Origin: Hyphomicrobium sp.
GTDB lineage: Bacteria > Pseudomonadota > Alphaproteobacteria > Rhizobiales > Hyphomicrobiaceae
Reading direction: 5' to 3'
Length of the DNA stretch: 50,769 bases
Assembly (NCBI GenBank): GCA_002928395.1
Contig: PEQZ01000003.1
Coordinates: forward strand, 1-50,769
The position numbers and the translations under genes were made by a program. The first letter of the stretch is position 1. Each line of letters starts with the position of its first letter. Of this stretch, positions 46,835-50,769 are shown piece by piece. Under the pieces are notes generated by a model, which worked only from the letters and a program-made list of their open reading frames with translations, was not told the origin of the DNA and made no database searches.

Positions 46835-49800
46835 TCACTTGATGTCGAAAAGCCGGAGCTGGCGCTCATCCTGCCCTTTAGTCTCGTGTGCGAGCTGCTC
46901 GATGCGGTCGAACGGCACCTGTTCCGCGGATATCAGCGACCGATGCGCCTTCATCGATCGCACGAGCCCTTCCTGAACGAGATGGAACTCGCCAACGGTC
47001 TGTCCCGGCAGCACGGTAGCCGGATCCAGTCCGCTCTCCGACTGGAAGGCGGCTTTGAGCTTCCTGAGGGCCGTATCCTCGCGCACGCGACCGATGAACC
47101 AGCTCGTGATCTGATCTCGGCTCTTATAGTCGAGGTCACCCGGCGACTGGGTCGCCAGCATGATGCCAAGCCCGGCAGATCGCGCCCGCTTCAAAAGGCT
47201 CTGCAGCGGCTCGGCGGTCGCGGGCTTTGCGTTGGCCGGAATATAGAGATCGGCCTCGTCGAACATGACAACGGCCTGCAAATCGTCGTTCGGATTTCGC
47301 TGGCAGAACCGCAATGTCTCCGAAAGGAACTGGGAGACCCAGAACAAGATGTTCTCGTTGTCGCCGAGGAAGCCCGTGTAGATGATCGACAGTCGCGTTC
47401 GGCCCTCGCGCGCGAATGGCCCGAGGCCCAACAGCGAATCCATTCTCAGGCTCTCGCCACCGCCGTCGAACAGTACCGAGTTGCGATGGCGGAGGCTGTC
47501 GAGCTGGGCCACGAGATCGCGGCGGAGCCGGCCTGACGGGTCCATGCGCTGCGTCAGATCGGCAAGTTCCGGATCATCGTCCTCTAGCAGGTGAATGAGA
47601 TCGCCGAGCATCACCTCGCGGCTGTGGCGCGCGCCGAGAATCCGCAACGCGACCGACAGCGTGCCGGACTGCTTCTGGTGGGTCGCCGAGTTTTTCAGAT
47701 GCAACATATCGCCGAGCGCCGCGGCCGACAGGTTGGCAAGCAACTGCTGCTCGTGCTCGGGCAGCTCGTTGATGCCGTTCGGCAACAGCGTAATCGAGAT
47801 CGGCCGTCCCGACGAACGGCCGGGCGTGTAAACTGCAACATCGATGGCATCCGCGAGCTTCTCGCGCTCGCCGCGACGTTCGCTGAACTCCTCGTCATTG
47901 GCCCGCCAGACGTCTGGGTTGGCGTAACTGCAGAGGTCGCCCTTGCGGTCAATGAGCACGGCCGGAATGCCGCGCAACAGCAGCTGCTCGATGATCGAAA
48001 GCGCAAGGGTCGTCTTGCCGGAGCCCGAGCCGCCAAGCACCGCCGAATGCCGCTTCATAACGCTCATGTTCAGCGACACGGGCTTGGAGCGGCCACCGGT
48101 TTCTCGGCCCGCGATGATGCTCGACCCGTTGCCGCCGTTCTCGTCGAGGATCACCGACAGCGGCAAGTCGTCGTCGTTGGCAGGCACCGTCCCGTGTTCC
48201 GCGCCGGAGCCTTGGCCGCCAACCTCTTGACCCTCTGAAACATCACTTGCTGGCAGCACGGAAGGCGGAGCCATACTGACCAGGGGGGCTGGCTGCTCGA
48301 GAGCCCGCGCACTGTTGATGACAGTCACTGTACCAGACTTGCCGTCTTGAGCAGTAGGGACCCCGCGCGGCACCTGCCGGCCGAGGAGGTCGAGCCGCAG
48401 CAGCTGGATGATGGCGATCAACCCAGACAGTTGCTTCGACTGCTCGAACCAGGGCTTGAAGCCGGGATCGTGGCGGTGATGCGCGTGGAACTCGCGCACC
48501 GTCATCATCTTTTCCCACTCGGGGATCGGCACCAGGATCTGCCGGCCACCACCATCGCGGAACTTGCGGAAGGACTGAGCGGTCTGGTTCTTCTTGTTCG
48601 GCGGGAAGTCCGAGGCGCGCAGCATGACGCAGGTCTTGCCGGCCATCTGGGTCAGCACCTTGTCGAGCTGGCGCTTCAAGCCGCCGCCCTGCGTTGGCCG
48701 ATTGCAGAGAAACACACGCGTCTCGGAAGCCAGACCTGACTTCTGGCGCACGGTGAGATCGAAGGCCGGCAGGTCGTCACCGAGTTCCAGGCGATCCACC
48801 TTGACGTCGATCACGCCCGCCCACTCGTCGCGGGCGAGCGGAAGCGCCGCGGTCAAGACCCCCATCAGCTCGACGTCGTCGGACGGAATCTCGGCCTCGG
48901 ACGCGCTGGCGAACCGATCCCACATATCGCGGAAGTCGATTGCCATGGGCGACCGGGACGGCTGCGCGTCGGTCGCAGGACCGAAGCCAAGTGCTGCTGC
49001 GAGTTGAGAGATGAACCCTGAACCGGTATCCTGCGGCTCTGGTACCGACGGCTCTTCGGTCTTGGAGCGAAGACGCGATTGCGCATGTTCGAGCAGGCGC
49101 CGCGTCGACAACCCGCCGAACTCCTCGAAGAATTCAGGACCGAAGAAGGCAGCCGGGTCGGGGAAGCTCAATCCGCCAGCATGTGCCTCGGCCTCATGCT
49201 CGAGCCGCTTGGCGATGATGAGGCGTGCCTCCTCCGGCGTACGGCTTTCGAGCAGCGCGACGGGGCCCGACTTCTCGATGCGGTCGACGTACGACTGGGC
49301 GAGGACACCCCGGACTTGACCGTAGAAGTCCTCGAGGCAAGAGACGATGACGATGGCATTGTTCAAACGATTGACGATCTGGATCAGATCGCGAACGGCC
49401 TTCTGGAAACGTTCCTCGGCGTTGTCGAAAAAGCGCAGATCCTCGACCTGATCGATGACGAATACGAGTGCAGCGCGATCAACCGTCCACATGAGTTTGC
49501 CGAGTGAGGTAATGATCTCGAAGGCCCTGTCCTCGCCCGTGTTCGGATCGAGGGCGGCAACGGCTTCGGCTGCCAGCATTGTCAGCTGCCGCCCATGCAG
49601 ATACTGGCGCACACGCTGATCGATGCGCGGATCGCGGCGCTGGTAGTAGAGCAGCGCGCGTACAATGTTGATGTCGAGCTCTTCGCCCGCGAACTTCGGC
49701 GCCGCAACGATCTCGTCGGCGATCCGGAGCACCAGACGCGCGAGCTGAGATGCGTCCAGCGGCGCCTCGCGCAATGCTTCGAGATCGTTGGCCGAAACCA

Positions 49801-50350
49801 CCTCTGAATCCTCGACCATGAGGTTCGTCAGCCGGTTGATCGCACTCTCCCCCTCGCGATCAGGATCGTAGGATTTCTCGAGACTGTGGACCAAGCGGCG
49901 GAGGTAGTAGTCGGCGTAGTTGGCGATGTCGGGCGTCATCTGGGCGTATCCGAAGTACGCCGTCCCTTCGCGGTGCGCGGTTGTGCGCAATGCGCGGATC
50001 AAGTGCGTCTTGCCCGCACCCGACTGGCCATGGAACAACAGAATACGGGCCGGCGTCACAGCCCCCCTGCCAGCCGTGACGGCCTCCAGAAGATCTGCAA
50101 ACTTTCGGCGCGCCTTCTGGTGGACCGCAGAAACGTCGACCGGGTCAGCCCGCCAGATATCGTCCTCCCAGGTGATGGAGTGCTCGAAGGCCTGCGCCAA
50201 ATCGTTGGGGGCGATTGACGCGCCCTCGGACCGGTCCGGCTTTCTGGCTTCCTGCTGCTTCAAAGGTCGATCTCCGACACGTAATGCCTGCGAGCTGCGG
50301 CTGCGACGAACGGTGGCATTCGCGCGGCTCTGACGGGCCGCAGCCTCCAT
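46835..50350 (-). CDS. dual ATPase: AAA/STAND-like module fused to HerA/FtsK-like translocase
   Basis: The 1171-residue protein has two ATP-binding modules. The first (about 90-450) has Walker A GQSGAGKT (108-115) in ARILLFHGQSGAGKTHLIRA and Walker B VFVIDQVEDL (D300). A middle region (about 480-690) has RVFLCNRP and PIPEWEKMMTVREFHAHHRH and matches nothing I know. A low-complexity linker follows. The C-terminal module has Walker A GGSGSGKT (773-780), VLIDRKGDLCSY, Walker B VVMFDEADLYIP (D1031-E1032) and the sensor-like IMLATQSPGDLDYKSRDQI, all typical of HerA/VirB4/FtsK-type DNA pumps. It probably moves or loads on DNA, with the first module as a switch. It follows a winged-helix-like gene by 6 bp. 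The ribosome-binding site at ATG 50350 is weak. Confidence 0.85.
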   Translation of the reverse strand: MEAAARQSRANATVRRSRSSQALRVGDRPLKQQEARKPDRSEGASIAPNDLAQAFEHSITWEDDIWRADPVDVSAVHQKARRKFADLLEAVTAGRGAVTPARILLFHGQSGAGKTHLIRALRTTAHREGTAYFGYAQMTPDIANYADYYLRRLVHSLEKSYDPDREGESAINRLTNLMVEDSEVVSANDLEALREAPLDASQLARLVLRIADEIVAAPKFAGEELDINIVRALLYYQRRDPRIDQRVRQYLHGRQLTMLAAEAVAALDPNTGEDRAFEIITSLGKLMWTVDRAALVFVIDQVEDLRFFDNAEERFQKAVRDLIQIVNRLNNAIVIVSCLEDFYGQVRGVLAQSYVDRIEKSGPVALLESRTPEEARLIIAKRLEHEAEAHAGGLSFPDPAAFFGPEFFEEFGGLSTRRLLEHAQSRLRSKTEEPSVPEPQDTGSGFISQLAAALGFGPATDAQPSRSPMAIDFRDMWDRFASASEAEIPSDDVELMGVLTAALPLARDEWAGVIDVKVDRLELGDDLPAFDLTVRQKSGLASETRVFLCNRPTQGGGLKRQLDKVLTQMAGKTCVMLRASDFPPNKKNQTAQSFRKFRDGGGRQILVPIPEWEKMMTVREFHAHHRHDPGFKPWFEQSKQLSGLIAIIQLLRLDLLGRQVPRGVPTAQDGKSGTVTVINSARALEQPAPLVSMAPPSVLPASDVSEGQEVGGQGSGAEHGTVPANDDDLPLSVILDENGGNGSSIIAGRETGGRSKPVSLNMSVMKRHSAVLGGSGSGKTTLALSIIEQLLLRGIPAVLIDRKGDLCSYANPDVWRANDEEFSERRGEREKLADAIDVAVYTPGRSSGRPISITLLPNGINELPEHEQQLLANLSAAALGDMLHLKNSATHQKQSGTLSVALRILGARHSREVMLGDLIHLLEDDDPELADLTQRMDPSGRLRRDLVAQLDSLRHRNSVLFDGGGESLRMDSLLGLGPFAREGRTRLSIIYTGFLGDNENILFWVSQFLSETLRFCQRNPNDDLQAVVMFDEADLYIPANAKPATAEPLQSLLKRARSAGLGIMLATQSPGDLDYKSRDQITSWFIGRVREDTALRKLKAAFQSESGLDPATVLPGQTVGEFHLVQEGLVRSMKAHRSLISAEQVPFDRIEQLAHETKGQDERQLRLFDIK

Positions 50351-50356
50351 ACGCGG

Positions 50357-50769
50357 CTAATCTTCGACGCGAACGTAATGCCAAACCGTATTTTTGTAGG
50401 CGATTGCGGAGGCGTCGATCTCGGTGACCGATTTTCTGTCTTTGAGATCGGCGTTGGCGAGCACGACGTGACCGGAGCGATGGGCCTCGACGAGCATGCA
50501 CTTGAACTCGATTTCGGACAGACGCCACTCGGGCCATGACGACCGAATCGCATGCCATACCCGAGAGATAAACGCCTTGCGGTTACCTGGCCAGCCCTCG
50601 GCGACCGCTGCAGCAGTCGACTTCACTTCGCGCGCAAAATCCGCAATCCCAGGCCGATCGGAAGGAACCGCCTCGATGGCTGTGGGTCCGGTATCGTTTG
50701 CCGCCGGACGCGCACCAGCAGCATCAGACTGCGGCGGACGGACAGCCGGCACACGCAACGGGCGTGGCG
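50357..50769 (-). CDS. winged-helix-like protein, cut by the window end
   Basis: Only the C-terminal 137 or so residues are present; the frame is open to the window edge and the nominal TTG at 50758 is not a convincing start. The visible part has a proline- and alanine-rich linker and then a compact domain FISRVWHAIRSSWPEWRLSE, EFKCMLVEAHRSGHVVLANA, DLKDRKS and AYKNTVWHYVRVED. The helix-helix-helix-strand-strand pattern suggests a winged helix, perhaps DNA-binding. Its TAG is 6 bp before the dual-ATPase ATG, so the two are one operon. The family and the rest of the operon are beyond what I can see. Confidence 0.6.
   Translation of the reverse strand, partial: PRPLRVPAVRPPQSDAAGARPAANDTGPTAIEAVPSDRPGIADFAREVKSTAAAVAEGWPGNRKAFISRVWHAIRSSWPEWRLSEIEFKCMLVEAHRSGHVVLANADLKDRKSVTEIDASAIAYKNTVWHYVRVED

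Overview
The window is a high-GC chromosomal segment from an alphaproteobacterium, most likely of the order Hyphomicrobiales (Rhizobiales). This rests on gene content and order: rpmA-GNAT-obgE and proB-proA-nadD-rsfS-rlmH, a hisS-hisZ-hisG operon with the short HisG, the alphaproteobacterial form of HisRS, and an LpxQ-like outer-membrane protein. I cannot name a genus. No rRNA or tRNA gene, CRISPR array, insertion sequence or prophage was seen.

Left part (1-27 kb). A frameshifted rpmA (L27), a GNAT acetyltransferase and obgE open the window. A divergent pair of catabolic operons follows: lutABC (minus, lactate oxidation, with lutB frameshifted) and glcDEF (plus, glycolate oxidation), with a LysR regulator between them. 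Next come a metallophosphatase, a PAN-domain exported protein, the RNA-binding factor tex, a JmjC-like oxygenase/CelD-type acetyltransferase pair, hisS-hisZ-hisG, an SRPBCC protein and proBA-nadD-rsfS-rlmH. In many relatives obgE and proB lie next to each other; here about 20 kb separates them.

Middle part (27-37 kb). Envelope genes on the minus strand: an LpxQ-like beta-barrel, a lipoprotein PHA depolymerase, and the penicillin-binding protein 1C/alpha-2-macroglobulin pair, a periplasmic protease-trapping and wall-repair module.

Right part (37-50.8 kb). Less familiar genes: a small orphan protein, a 920-residue four-helix membrane protein of unknown role, a divergent class A PBP-like protein, an exported pentapeptide-repeat protein, moeA, and a 0.95-kb gene-poor region holding a possible 30-residue membrane peptide. 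At the edge is a two-gene unit made of a winged-helix-like protein (cut by the window end) and a 1171-residue protein with two ATPase modules (AAA/STAND-like plus HerA/FtsK-like). This is the best candidate for an undescribed system, possibly DNA processing or phage defence.

The most striking sequence oddities are four near-identical 30-bp in-frame repeats inside hisS, the mirror-symmetric cysteine spacing of a small exported protein, two frameshifts in otherwise intact genes in the first 4.5 kb (possible sequence errors), a nuclease-fold protein whose catalytic E and K appear exchanged, and several strong palindromes between genes.
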